Assembly (NCBI GenBank): GCA_015056365.1
Contig: SVGM01000001.1
Location: 124,001 to 188,000 of the forward strand
From: Clostridiales bacterium
GTDB taxonomy: Bacteria; Bacillota; Clostridia; Christensenellales; Aristaeellaceae
Direction of reading: 5' to 3'
Length of the DNA stretch: 64,000 nt
The notes under the pieces were generated by a model. The model saw nothing but the letters and a program-made list of their open reading frames with translations. It ran no database searches and was not told where the DNA came from. Position numbers and translations under genes: made by a program. Shown here piece by piece: positions 36,980-45,019 of this stretch (position 1 is the first letter of the stretch; each line of letters opens with the position of its first letter).

Positions 36980-37858
36980 TCAGATGATCTCCATCCGATA
37001 ACCGCAGCTGTAGGTCTGCCCCACGCCCAGGGCTACATGGTACGGCTTGTCCTCAAACCGGCCCGTCTCCCCCACGCAGGCGGGCAGGCCTTGCCAGGGT
37101 TCGATGCACAGATAGGGCGCCTGCTTGTGCGGCATGGTCCACACCGCCAGCACCTCCATGCCCGGGAAGGATACGCGAATGCCTTTGCCGGTGTCCTTAT
37201 GGATCAGCTCTACACTGCGGCTGTTCAGCCCAGCAAACACATAGGTGTCCAGTCGATCGAAGTCCTCATAGCGCAGCTTGAGTGTGCGACGATCCTCACC
37301 CAGATCTGCCACCAGTTCCTCTGCCATGTAGTGCTCCGGCGTATTCAGCAGATGCTTCCCGCTTTCCTCTTTTTGAAAGCGGAGCACATAATCGGTGAAC
37401 CGCTCACCCTCTGCCATCGGGCAGGTGAATCCCGGGTGACCGCCGATCACGAACGGCATCGATCGGCCCGTATGGTTTTCTACCGTGAAGCGAGTCTCAA
37501 AGCCATTGGGAAGGAAGCGATGCGTTACGCTGAGCGCGAAATCAAAGGGATAAACTTTTTTGGTTTCTTCATTCTCACTCAGTGTCAGGGTGACATAATC
37601 ATCGCCCAGCTCCGTCACCTGAAACACCATGTATTTGGCGAAGCCATGCTTGGGAATGGCGCACTCCCTGCCGTCAATCGTGACCACGCCATCCTTGAGA
37701 AAACCGATGGCAGGAAACAGAACCGGCGCCGTGCCCTTCCAGATCGACTCATCGCCGCACCAGATCCGTTCCACACCGTCTGCGCTGCGAAAAGCGCGTA
37801 TTTCTGCGCCCAGCTCGGCGATTTCCATTCTCGCCCCTTCATGCTCCAAAACAATCAT
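36980..37858 (-). CDS. Aldose 1-epimerase family protein (LacX/GalM-like)
   Basis: 292 residues, all-beta galactose-mutarotase-like fold. Visible family blocks: GDESIWKGTAPVLFPAIGFL near the N-terminus (W-x-G-x-xPxLFP), the HGFAKYMVF helix-strand, FVIGGHPGFTCP with the catalytic-type His, and LCIEPWQGLP with the probable catalytic Glu near residue 265. Likely interconverts sugar anomers or binds hexose/hexose-6-phosphate. It lies 18 bp downstream of the large sensor protein, so the two are co-expressed, which hints that the sensor responds to an aldose. Confidence 0.88.
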   Translation of the reverse strand: MIVLEHEGARMEIAELGAEIRAFRSADGVERIWCGDESIWKGTAPVLFPAIGFLKDGVVTIDGRECAIPKHGFAKYMVFQVTELGDDYVTLTLSENEETKKVYPFDFALSVTHRFLPNGFETRFTVENHTGRSMPFVIGGHPGFTCPMAEGERFTDYVLRFQKEESGKHLLNTPEHYMAEELVADLGEDRRTLKLRYEDFDRLDTYVFAGLNSRSVELIHKDTGKGIRVSFPGMEVLAVWTMPHKQAPYLCIEPWQGLPACVGETGRFEDKPYHVALGVGQTYSCGYRMEII

Positions 37859-37876
37859 TGCTTGTTTCCCTTTCCA

Positions 37877-40800
37877 TTACTGGTCTTCCAGATATTCCTG
37901 CGGAAGGAATACACACAGCTGGTCATGAGCAGCGTCCCGGCGTGCCCGGTAGATATAGCTGCCATATTCCAGGGTGATCTGTCGTTCATAGTTGTCATCT
38001 TTGATATACTTTGGATACAGCTGCTCGCCCAGGAAGTTACGGGCTGTCACTTCATAATCCGGCGCAAGAACGTTGCCTCCGTTAATGGTCAGCTGGGTAT
38101 CCGGGCTGCCAAAGGGCCGAATCTCTGCCGCAAGGAAGCCTACGCTCACCGTTCCTGCAGAAATCGTGATGGACGCGCTTGCATTCAGGCTGCCGATACC
38201 GCAGATACTGGAAGCCTCGCCGTAAACGTCCACAATTGCGCCCAGACAGCGAACATCAATCACACCATCAAAGGATCCGATGCAGGTACCGTTATAACAA
38301 TGGTTGATCGCCGATATCTTGCCGGCGGTGAAGGAAAGTTCGCCCTTTTCGCTGGACAGGGTGCCGATACCCACCGCTCGCTCGCAGTCGGTAACGGTTT
38401 CGATAAGGCCGGTGGAAGAGAAATTCACGCTGCCATTAATGCTGCCGATGGAGACTGCCTCATCGCCGACGCACTTGACTTTGACCTCAGCATTCTCCAC
38501 ATCAATTTCTGCGTGACCGTTGGCACTGCCAATGCCGACAACACTGATACCCGTGCCAGCAACGCGAATAGCGCCGTTAACAAAGCGGATGCCTTTGCCC
38601 TCGTTTCTGCCGCCGCCGATACCCACCACCCGGTCGCCGGTGGCGTTTACCGTCAACATACCGGACATATCAAACGTAAGGGTGCCATACGGATTGTCGT
38701 AATTGGCGCCGATACCTACGCTGTCGTTGCGGCTATTGATCACCGTCAGATTGCCCTCGCCCATTACAAGCAGCGACGAGCTGGCAGGCACCAGAATACC
38801 TTCCTTTTTCAAGGTATTTTCACCCACCAGCACCAGCTTGACATTGCAATTTGTTCCCAGCTGAACGGTGGTCTCCGTAGAACCCTTGATGTTGACATTG
38901 ACCAGCGTAATGCTGGATTTCGCATTGTCAGCCACGCGAAGGACGATATCTACGGTATGATCCTTCTCACCAATGATGGTCACTTCACCGCCCGGCACAT
39001 CAATGAAGCCGAACTTGTTAATGGCCATTTCCAACAAGTAGATGGTCTCGCCAGGCTTTGCCGAGTATGCGCGCATTTCGCTGTCGAACTTGGCCATGCT
39101 CACATTCTTGCCGACGATCTCGTTTTTGACCTCGTCCCGAATGGCAGGGATGGGATCGGCGATGGGCCGGCCCAGATAATAGCCCTGCACCATGTCCATG
39201 CCGTATTCAATAACCTTCTGAAGCTCCTCGGAGGTTTCCACACCCTCCGCCAGCGTCTTAATCCCGTTGAGCTTTGCAAACTCGATGGTATTCTTGACGA
39301 ACATCTGCTTGTTGGTATCGTTCTGAATCTCGCTGATCAGGTAACGGTCAATCTTGATGACCTGCGGCGAATAGCGCAGCAGGTTGACAATGTTGGAGTG
39401 ACCGGTTCCGTAATCGTCTACGGCGATCTGACAGGCATTTCCGTCCTTGCTCATCCGACGGATGGCTTCCAGTTCGCGGTCGGAAATGGTGTTCTGCTCC
39501 GTCAGTTCAAAGACCACATGATCCATATAGTCGCCATATTGCGCCATCAATTCGGCACAGTCTTCATCGTTGAGGAAGTGCCCGGGAATGGTATTGATGA
39601 ACAGCAAATGATCGCCGAATTCTTCACGCCGCTCCACATACAGACGCATGATGTTAAACAGCGTAGCTTTCTCAATCTCGTACAGGCGCCCGTATTGCTT
39701 TGCAACGTCCAGCACGTCCAGAGGCGACATGGTAATACCGCCGCTGGTGCGCATCAAGGCTTCGTAAGCAAAGATGTTGCCGGTCTTCGCATCAACGATA
39801 GGCTGGAAATGATAGGTGAACAGGTTCTTTTCCAAAAGAAGATTGAATGCGCTGTAAAAATCCTTGGATTCCTTGTCTTCCTTGGTTACCTTGCCTTCGC
39901 CGTAGCGCATGCGGTTGAGGTACATCTCGCCGACGGCGTACTTGACATAGGATTCCAGCGAGCCGTCCCAACCGGGATTGACCACGCTGCAGCCGCTGTT
40001 GACCTCCAGATAGTACTCCTTGGAATTGGTTTCGTTGTACTGTTCCACCTGGCCGAAAAAGTTCTGCATGGCACGGTCAACCGAGCCGCCGATCTCATCG
40101 TCTCGTTCAAAGGTATCAATCACCATGAACTCATCGTCAGCAATATGGGCGATGAAGCTTTCGGGCATATTGGCTTTTCGCAAGGTCTCGGCAACGAAGA
40201 TCAGATGCTCCTCCACTTCACCCATGCCGTAGTGATCATAGATATACGTATACTTGGGCATACCGTATACCGCAAGCGTCATGAAACGATTACGGTTTTC
40301 TTCTTTGGAGGCAAATCCGTCGAACCACTTCATTGCGCCCTTCATATTCGGCAGCTGCGTGATGGGGTCGGTAAGCATGGCGTTCTCCAGACCACGCTTC
40401 ATTCTCTTCTGATGATAATAGTTGAGAGCAGAACCAAAAGCAATATTCAGAATCTTCTGCACACGCTTGATCTGATACTTACTCTGAGCTAGTTCTGCGG
40501 TTCTGACGGCATAATAGCCGCATACTTTTTTACCAACATATACTGCGCTGAAAACGTAGACCGACTCCTCAGGCGCCCAGAACTCCAGTGACGGAACAAG
40601 AAATTGTCTTTGCAGGGGCAGTGTTTGTCCCGGGAACACGCTCAGGTTCGCCGAGGGAATGACCGTCAGCTCTTTTTCCTCCCTCGAGCTCGCCGGGATA
40701 TCCTTCTCCATTTCCATCGCGTCAATTTCTTTGTTCAGGCAGACATAAGAGTCGTTCAAAAGGCACATAGATATGGCCCTGTTCAACTGGCTCATGTCAT

Positions 40801-41782
40801 CCATGCCCAGCAGCTGGTCGAGCCATTCATACAGGTAATCCTCGTGGGAATCCATGGTAGAGACCGTCTGGTACAGCTTGGACGCCGCCATGCGCGCACC
40901 TTCGTTCGCGGGCTCCAGACAACCGCAGGACTCCGAGAACACCGGATAAAAATGATGTTCATAAATGCCCGGTGCAGCCTCGCCTTTAATAGCTTTTATC
41001 GCCAGTTCCAGGCTCAGCTCCGCCAGCCCGTCCAGATTTTCATTGCAGGTGGTCAGGCAGGGATAGAAATATTCAGAACCAGGAACACCGTCAAAGCCGG
41101 TAACGATTACGTCCTGAGGCACGCGATAGCCATACTCGCGCAGCGTATCACAAACAGCGAACGCCATATGATCATTGGCACAAAAAATCGCCTTGGGCGG
41201 TTTTCCGCCATTGCTCACCATACCGCGAACCAGATTGCTGGCAGGAAGAGACCAAAAACTGCCGTAACCCACCCGTTTGGGGTCATAGGGAATACCGTTC
41301 TCTTTGAGCACTTCCTGGTAACAGCGCAGCCGCGCTTCCGTATCGGGATTATTCTCCAGGCCGCCCATAAAGTAAGTGTCCGTGATCCCGTGTTCCCGGA
41401 TGACATGGTTCATGACGGCCTTATATTCATCATGATACACTTTTCGGATGCACAGACAATCATTGCTTTCGCCGCCAATGAGCAGCACAGGCACGCCGCC
41501 GGCTCTTGCCCTGGCAGCAATTTCTTTTGCAACAGACTTGTCCGCAAAAGAATCCATCAGCACAATCACGGCGTCCAGCATGTCAAAATCCATCAGGTTA
41601 TATACCGTCTTTGCACCGTCATCAAAAGCGTCATGATTACCAAAATCCAGAAAACTGGTGAAGATCATCAGCTTGCAATCCTGCTTCTGGGCAAGGGAAA
41701 AGAGACGGGTAAGGTATTCAGATCGGCCCAAATCCTGTAATTTGGTCAAGCACACACCAATAACGAGCTTATTTCCAATCAA
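37877..41782 (-). CDS. LacI-type sensor / GGDEF-like / EAL phosphodiesterase with C-terminal beta-solenoid
   Basis: 1301 residues with no signal peptide or membrane segment. Domains in order: LacI/ribose-binding-type domain without a DNA-binding head (about 1-290; KLVIGVCL, FCANDHMAFAVCDTLREYGYRVPQDVIVTGFDG); helical linker (310-440); degenerate GGDEF domain (470-635) with IADDEF replacing GGDEF at 547-552; EAL domain (642-885) keeping E674 (EALMR), ELTE (759-762), DD (789-790), K-x-D (IKID) and AEGVET (845-850), so predicted to hydrolyse c-di-GMP; then a beta-rich tail of about 400 residues whose second half has seven repeats with a GIG-like turn about every 29 residues. Start: TTG at 41782, 8 nt after AAGGAG; an ATG at 41815 has no good site and would leave a leader of about 10 nt. 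Known: LacI-type sensors bind sugars. Inferred: sugar-controlled phosphodiesterase. Confidence 0.88.
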   Translation of the reverse strand: MIGNKLVIGVCLTKLQDLGRSEYLTRLFSLAQKQDCKLMIFTSFLDFGNHDAFDDGAKTVYNLMDFDMLDAVIVLMDSFADKSVAKEIAARARAGGVPVLLIGGESNDCLCIRKVYHDEYKAVMNHVIREHGITDTYFMGGLENNPDTEARLRCYQEVLKENGIPYDPKRVGYGSFWSLPASNLVRGMVSNGGKPPKAIFCANDHMAFAVCDTLREYGYRVPQDVIVTGFDGVPGSEYFYPCLTTCNENLDGLAELSLELAIKAIKGEAAPGIYEHHFYPVFSESCGCLEPANEGARMAASKLYQTVSTMDSHEDYLYEWLDQLLGMDDMSQLNRAISMCLLNDSYVCLNKEIDAMEMEKDIPASSREEKELTVIPSANLSVFPGQTLPLQRQFLVPSLEFWAPEESVYVFSAVYVGKKVCGYYAVRTAELAQSKYQIKRVQKILNIAFGSALNYYHQKRMKRGLENAMLTDPITQLPNMKGAMKWFDGFASKEENRNRFMTLAVYGMPKYTYIYDHYGMGEVEEHLIFVAETLRKANMPESFIAHIADDEFMVIDTFERDDEIGGSVDRAMQNFFGQVEQYNETNSKEYYLEVNSGCSVVNPGWDGSLESYVKYAVGEMYLNRMRYGEGKVTKEDKESKDFYSAFNLLLEKNLFTYHFQPIVDAKTGNIFAYEALMRTSGGITMSPLDVLDVAKQYGRLYEIEKATLFNIMRLYVERREEFGDHLLFINTIPGHFLNDEDCAELMAQYGDYMDHVVFELTEQNTISDRELEAIRRMSKDGNACQIAVDDYGTGHSNIVNLLRYSPQVIKIDRYLISEIQNDTNKQMFVKNTIEFAKLNGIKTLAEGVETSEELQKVIEYGMDMVQGYYLGRPIADPIPAIRDEVKNEIVGKNVSMAKFDSEMRAYSAKPGETIYLLEMAINKFGFIDVPGGEVTIIGEKDHTVDIVLRVADNAKSSITLVNVNIKGSTETTVQLGTNCNVKLVLVGENTLKKEGILVPASSSLLVMGEGNLTVINSRNDSVGIGANYDNPYGTLTFDMSGMLTVNATGDRVVGIGGGRNEGKGIRFVNGAIRVAGTGISVVGIGSANGHAEIDVENAEVKVKCVGDEAVSIGSINGSVNFSSTGLIETVTDCERAVGIGTLSSEKGELSFTAGKISAINHCYNGTCIGSFDGVIDVRCLGAIVDVYGEASSICGIGSLNASASITISAGTVSVGFLAAEIRPFGSPDTQLTINGGNVLAPDYEVTARNFLGEQLYPKYIKDDNYERQITLEYGSYIYRARRDAAHDQLCVFLPQEYLEDQ
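38128..38740 (-). repeat. Seven-fold beta-solenoid repeat in the sensor protein
   Basis: Protein-level repeat, period about 28-31 residues (84-93 nt). Repeat turns read VGIGAN, VGIGGG, VGIGSA, VSIGSI, VGIGTL, TCIGSF and CGIGSL, each followed by a strand pattern such as GxxxIxVxNAxVxV. The DNA itself is diverged, so the repeats are old rather than a recent expansion. Confidence 0.8.
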
Positions 41783-41831
41783 GGGGATTTCTCCTTCCTG
41801 TATGCGAACGATCATTTTCCTTCTTTGTATC

Positions 41832-41860
41832 TTTATACCATATTTTGCTTCATCATTCAA
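41832..41860 (-). promoter_or_regulatory. Promoter of the sensor-phosphodiesterase gene
   Basis: Minus-strand TTGAAT (41855-41860), 17-nt spacer, TATAAA (41832-41837). The implied start site near 41825 supports the TTG start at 41782 over the ATG at 41815. Confidence 0.6.
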
Positions 41861-41965
41861 CAGAAAAACATAAGTACCCTACTTTTTCTTTCCTGCGCAT
41901 AGCAGCAATGGCAAAGTGCATACTAAGCCCGAACACATTTCAGAAAACAGGGAGGTATACCGTAT

Positions 41966-43243
41966 ATGAATCCGTTTGACCTTCGTGCGCCAAAGCTGGA
42001 AAGCTGCCTGATGGACTGGAAGGACCTGACACCCCGTCCCTATGACAAACACACCGTGGATCCCTACACCCGTACCCGCATCATCCTGATGAACGGAACA
42101 GAATTTGAGGCCACCTGGTTCAGCCATCAGCTGAACCGCAATTGCCCCAACGGTGACGTGCGCCGCTCCGTGGCCATGATCCGTCGTTCAGAACAGCAGC
42201 AGCAAAAGCTGCTGGCAGCACTGAAACCGGTGGATGAAACGCTTTTGGAGCATACCATCGGCTACGAGCAACTGGCCGTGGACCTGACCGCGCAATTGGC
42301 GCAGCGGGAACCGGATCCCTACGTCAAGTCAGCGCTGGATTTTGCCCTTTTGGAGGATTTTGACCACCTTTACCGCTACGCAGATCTGCTGGATACCGAA
42401 ACCGGTACCCGTGCAGAAAGTCTGGTTGGCGGCTATACGGAGGTCATGCCCGGACGTCCCACCATTGCTCATCACCGACACCCCTATGATTCCATCAAAA
42501 AGCCCATCAATTCCAAAACGGCTGCGTTGGAAACCCGTCTGTGCGTAGGCATCATCACCGCCGCCGAGCAGCAGACCATGAACTACTACATGAACGTATG
42601 CGCCGCGTATCCCAACGATATCGGCAGAGCGCTATACCGGGAAATCGGCATGGTGGAGGAGCAGCACGTCTCCCACTACGGCAGCCTGATGGACGTGAAC
42701 TGCACCTGGCTGGAAAACCTGCTGATGCACCAATACACCGAATGCTACCTGTACTACAGTTGCATGGAAACCGAGACCGATCCCTCCATCCGCAAGGTAT
42801 GGGAGCGGTTGTTCGAGCAGGAACTGGCGCATCTGGAGAAGGCTGCTATGCTGCTGTATAAAGAGGAACACAAGGAATACCGCCAGGTGGTGGGCGAAGG
42901 CGATTTCCCGCCCCCTCTGAAGCTGTGCAGCAACATCGGTTACGTGCGCTCCGTCCTCAAAGGCACTGTGGATCTGACCGCCTGCAGGGAAAGCTATGCC
43001 CGAGTCGGTTCTTTGGAGCCGGAAACCGATTTCTTCCGTTACCAGTCCCATATCAACAAGGATGTCAACAGCGTATCCAGTCATCAGGTAATCGTGGATC
43101 ACATCAACCGCTTCGGCGAGGATTACCGCTTTGAAACCGCGCCCAACCCCATCCCCCAGCTGCGCGACCGCACCAGAGACAACATCGAAGTAGGTCTCAA
43201 AGCCACCCAGCGAGAACAGGAGCCCGTTTTGGTCACACCTTGA
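41966..43243 (+). CDS. Ferritin-like diiron-site protein of unknown function
   Basis: 425 residues. Not recognised as a named family, but the middle and C-terminal helices show two bundle-like halves. The second is complete: Glu201, ExxH at 231-234 (EEQH), Glu259 and ExxH at 286-289 (ELAH), which is the ferritin/rubrerythrin diiron pattern E...ExxH...E...ExxH. The first half keeps Glu101 and an ED-x-x-H cluster at 130-134 only. The last 100 residues lack this pattern. No rubredoxin domain or signal peptide. Start ATG at 41966 follows GGGAGG by about 9 nt. Possible roles are peroxide or iron handling in an anaerobe; the partner is unknown. Confidence 0.7.
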   Translation: MNPFDLRAPKLESCLMDWKDLTPRPYDKHTVDPYTRTRIILMNGTEFEATWFSHQLNRNCPNGDVRRSVAMIRRSEQQQQKLLAALKPVDETLLEHTIGYEQLAVDLTAQLAQREPDPYVKSALDFALLEDFDHLYRYADLLDTETGTRAESLVGGYTEVMPGRPTIAHHRHPYDSIKKPINSKTAALETRLCVGIITAAEQQTMNYYMNVCAAYPNDIGRALYREIGMVEEQHVSHYGSLMDVNCTWLENLLMHQYTECYLYYSCMETETDPSIRKVWERLFEQELAHLEKAAMLLYKEEHKEYRQVVGEGDFPPPLKLCSNIGYVRSVLKGTVDLTACRESYARVGSLEPETDFFRYQSHINKDVNSVSSHQVIVDHINRFGEDYRFETAPNPIPQLRDRTRDNIEVGLKATQREQEPVLVTP

Positions 43244-43268
43244 CCGCTTGACGCGGGCAGGCTATAAT
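43240..43268 (+). promoter_or_regulatory. Promoter of the GH27 gene
   Basis: TTGACC (43240-43245), 17-nt spacer, TATAAT (43263-43268). The -35 overlaps the stop codon of the preceding gene, so the spacer between genes is minimal. Confidence 0.8.
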
Positions 43269-43318
43269 ACACTCAACGCAGCAATGCTCATACAACCAAA
43301 GACAAAGGAGTGATCTCC

Positions 43319-44569
43319 ATGCCGGCGATGTTTCCGCCCATGGGATGGAACAGCTGGGACTGCTACGGCGCCGCTGTGACTGAGGATATCGTTCGTCAGA
43401 ATGCCGCCTATATGGCAGAGCATCTCAAGCAATACGGCTGGGAGTATGTCGTGGTGGATATCCAGTGGTATCAGCCCACTGCGTCCTCCCACGAATACGA
43501 GCCTTTCTCCGACTGCGCCATGGATGAATACGGCCGCCTGCTGCCTGCGGTGAACCGTTTCCCCAGCGCGGCGGATGGCCATGGTTTTTCAGCACTGGCC
43601 GAATACGTCCATTCACTGGGGTTGAAGTTCGGCATTCACATCATGCGCGGTATTCCTCGCATGGCCGCCCATCGGCACCTTCCCATCCTTGGCACGGCCA
43701 TTACCTGCGCCGATCTGGCCAATCCCAACTCCATCTGCGCATGGAACCCGGATATGTACGGCGTCAAGCAGAATCATCCGCAGGCGCAGAGCTACTATGA
43801 CAGCATCTTTCAGCTCTATGCCCAGTGGGGCGTAGACTACGTCAAGTGCGACGACATCGCCCGGGAATATCCCCACTGTAAGCGTGAGATTGAACTGATC
43901 TCCAACGCGTGCCGCTCCTGCGGCAGGGAGATGGTCCTGAGCCTATCCCCAGGTCCTGCGCCCATTGAAGAAGCCGAACACCTGAAACGCCATGGCAATC
44001 TGTGGCGCATCACAGACGATTTCTGGGATGAATGGCGGCTGCTGAAAGGGATGTTTGAGCGTGCGGAGAAATGGTGCATCCACGCAGCGCCCGGGCACTG
44101 GCCCGACGCGGATATGCTGCCCGTGGGCGCTCTGCGTCAGGATTACGACCCAAACGACTGGACAAAGTTCACCCAAGCGGAGCAGCGTACCATGATGACG
44201 CTGTGGTGCATGATGCGTTCTCCCCTGATGATCGGCGGCGAGCTGACCAAGCTGGACGCCTTCACCAAAGCGCTGCTTACCAACAGCGAGCTGCTGGCCA
44301 TCGAAAAGGAGACCTTCTGTGCCCATCCGCTGTATACGCTGGAGGACCGCGCTGCGTGGGTCTCTGTGCGAAAGGACGGTAAGGGGCTGTATCTGGCGCT
44401 GTTCAACCTGAGCGACCAGGAACAGGAGCTCACCCTGCCGCTGAGCGACGCCGAGGCGGCGGACGGTCTGACAGCCACCGAGCTGTGGAGCAAAGAAAGC
44501 ACGGTCGCCAATGGTGCGCTCACCGCCAAACTAGCTGCGCATGATGTTGCTGTGTGGTATCTGCGGTAA
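43319..44569 (+). CDS. Alpha-galactosidase, GH27 family
   Basis: Removes terminal alpha-galactose from raffinose-type sugars, melibiose or galactomannan fragments. 416 residues. GH27 signatures in order: MGWNSWDCYG at the N-terminus, VVVDIQWY, KFGIHIMRG, the nucleophile Asp in VDYVKCDDI (about residue 183), acid/base Asp in WRITDDFWDEW (about 236), PGHWPDADML, and MMRSPLMIGG. C-terminal beta-sandwich from about 345. ATG at 43319 has AAGGAG 8 nt upstream; the in-frame GTG at 43310 lies inside that site. No signal peptide, hence cytoplasmic. Confidence 0.94.
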   Translation: MPAMFPPMGWNSWDCYGAAVTEDIVRQNAAYMAEHLKQYGWEYVVVDIQWYQPTASSHEYEPFSDCAMDEYGRLLPAVNRFPSAADGHGFSALAEYVHSLGLKFGIHIMRGIPRMAAHRHLPILGTAITCADLANPNSICAWNPDMYGVKQNHPQAQSYYDSIFQLYAQWGVDYVKCDDIAREYPHCKREIELISNACRSCGREMVLSLSPGPAPIEEAEHLKRHGNLWRITDDFWDEWRLLKGMFERAEKWCIHAAPGHWPDADMLPVGALRQDYDPNDWTKFTQAEQRTMMTLWCMMRSPLMIGGELTKLDAFTKALLTNSELLAIEKETFCAHPLYTLEDRAAWVSVRKDGKGLYLALFNLSDQEQELTLPLSDAEAADGLTATELWSKESTVANGALTAKLAAHDVAVWYLR

Positions 44570-44593
44570 AAGCCTGACTGCAAAAAAAGCCGT

Positions 44594-44625
44594 TCAAAAG
44601 CCGGAGCGTCTGCTCCGGCTTTTAA
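44594..44625 (+). terminator. Terminator of the GH27 gene
   Basis: AAAAGCCGGAGC/GCTCCGGCTTTT 12-bp stem with a 4-nt loop. Confidence 0.9.
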
Positions 44626-44722
44626 TTCGTTTCTTTTTCTTGTTCAGCAAGCGCTTCCCAACCCATACATCGATGTTTCACTCTCAAGATGGAAAGTCAT
44701 CCAGAAAATCTGCAACAATCGC

Positions 44723-44751
44723 TTGACAACCGTCAGGACATATGATAAGAT
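44723..44751 (+). promoter_or_regulatory. tRNA-Val promoter
   Basis: Consensus -35 TTGACA (44723-44728), 17-nt spacer, TAAGAT (44746-44751), about 34 bp before the mature 5' end. Confidence 0.8.
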
Positions 44752-44784
44752 AATTTGCGTCGCCGATAAGGCGGTACAAACAAC

Positions 44785-44860
44785 GGTCTGTTGGCTCAGT
44801 TGGTAGAGCACATCGTTCACATCGATGGGGTCACTGGTTCGAGTCCAGTACAGACCACCA
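44785..44860 (+). tRNA. tRNA-Val (anticodon CAC)
   Basis: 76-nt cloverleaf read by hand. Acceptor GGTCTGT pairs with ACAGACC. D stem GCTC/GAGC with loop AGTTGGTA. Anticodon stem CATCG/CGATG with loop TTCACAT gives anticodon CAC for GUG codons. Variable loop GGGTC. T stem ACTGG/CCAGT with TTCGAGT. Discriminator A and encoded CCA. It stands alone with its own promoter and terminator. Confidence 0.95.
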
Positions 44861-44895
44861 AAAACCTTCAATCAAAAGATTGAAGGTTTTCTTTA
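44861..44895 (+). terminator. tRNA-Val terminator
   Basis: AACCTTCAATC/GATTGAAGGTT 11-bp stem with loop AAAA then TTTTCTTT, immediately after the encoded CCA. Confidence 0.9.
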
Positions 44896-44900
44896 TATCT

Positions 44901-44946
44901 CAAAAAACCGCAGGCACGGCGTCTCTTCCCCATGCCTGCGGTTTTG
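44901..44946 (-). terminator. Terminator facing the DUF3237-hydrolase gene
   Basis: ACCGCAGGCA/TGCCTGCGGT 10-bp stem with T-run on the minus strand. The 73 bp from here to the stop at 45020 hold no recognisable feature. Confidence 0.75.
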
Positions 44947-45019
44947 GCTGTGCCTTATTTCCCAAATCCAGCCCGATATGAGATCCAGCCGTTCCCCCTG
45001 CCCTCGGTCAATGCAGGCT

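Noticed and set aside
38128..38740. CRISPR or recent tandem DNA repeat
   Set aside because: The periodicity is at protein level (GIG turns); nucleotide copies differ and there are no uniform spacers.
36893..40492. A 1199-codon plus-strand frame opposite the epimerase and sensor genes
   Set aside because: Antisense shadow of two well-supported minus-strand proteins.
44640..44670. A second cre site between GH27 and the tRNA
   Set aside because: Only 12 of 14 positions around CAAGCGCTTC would match, with mismatches at both conserved ends, and it does not overlap a promoter.
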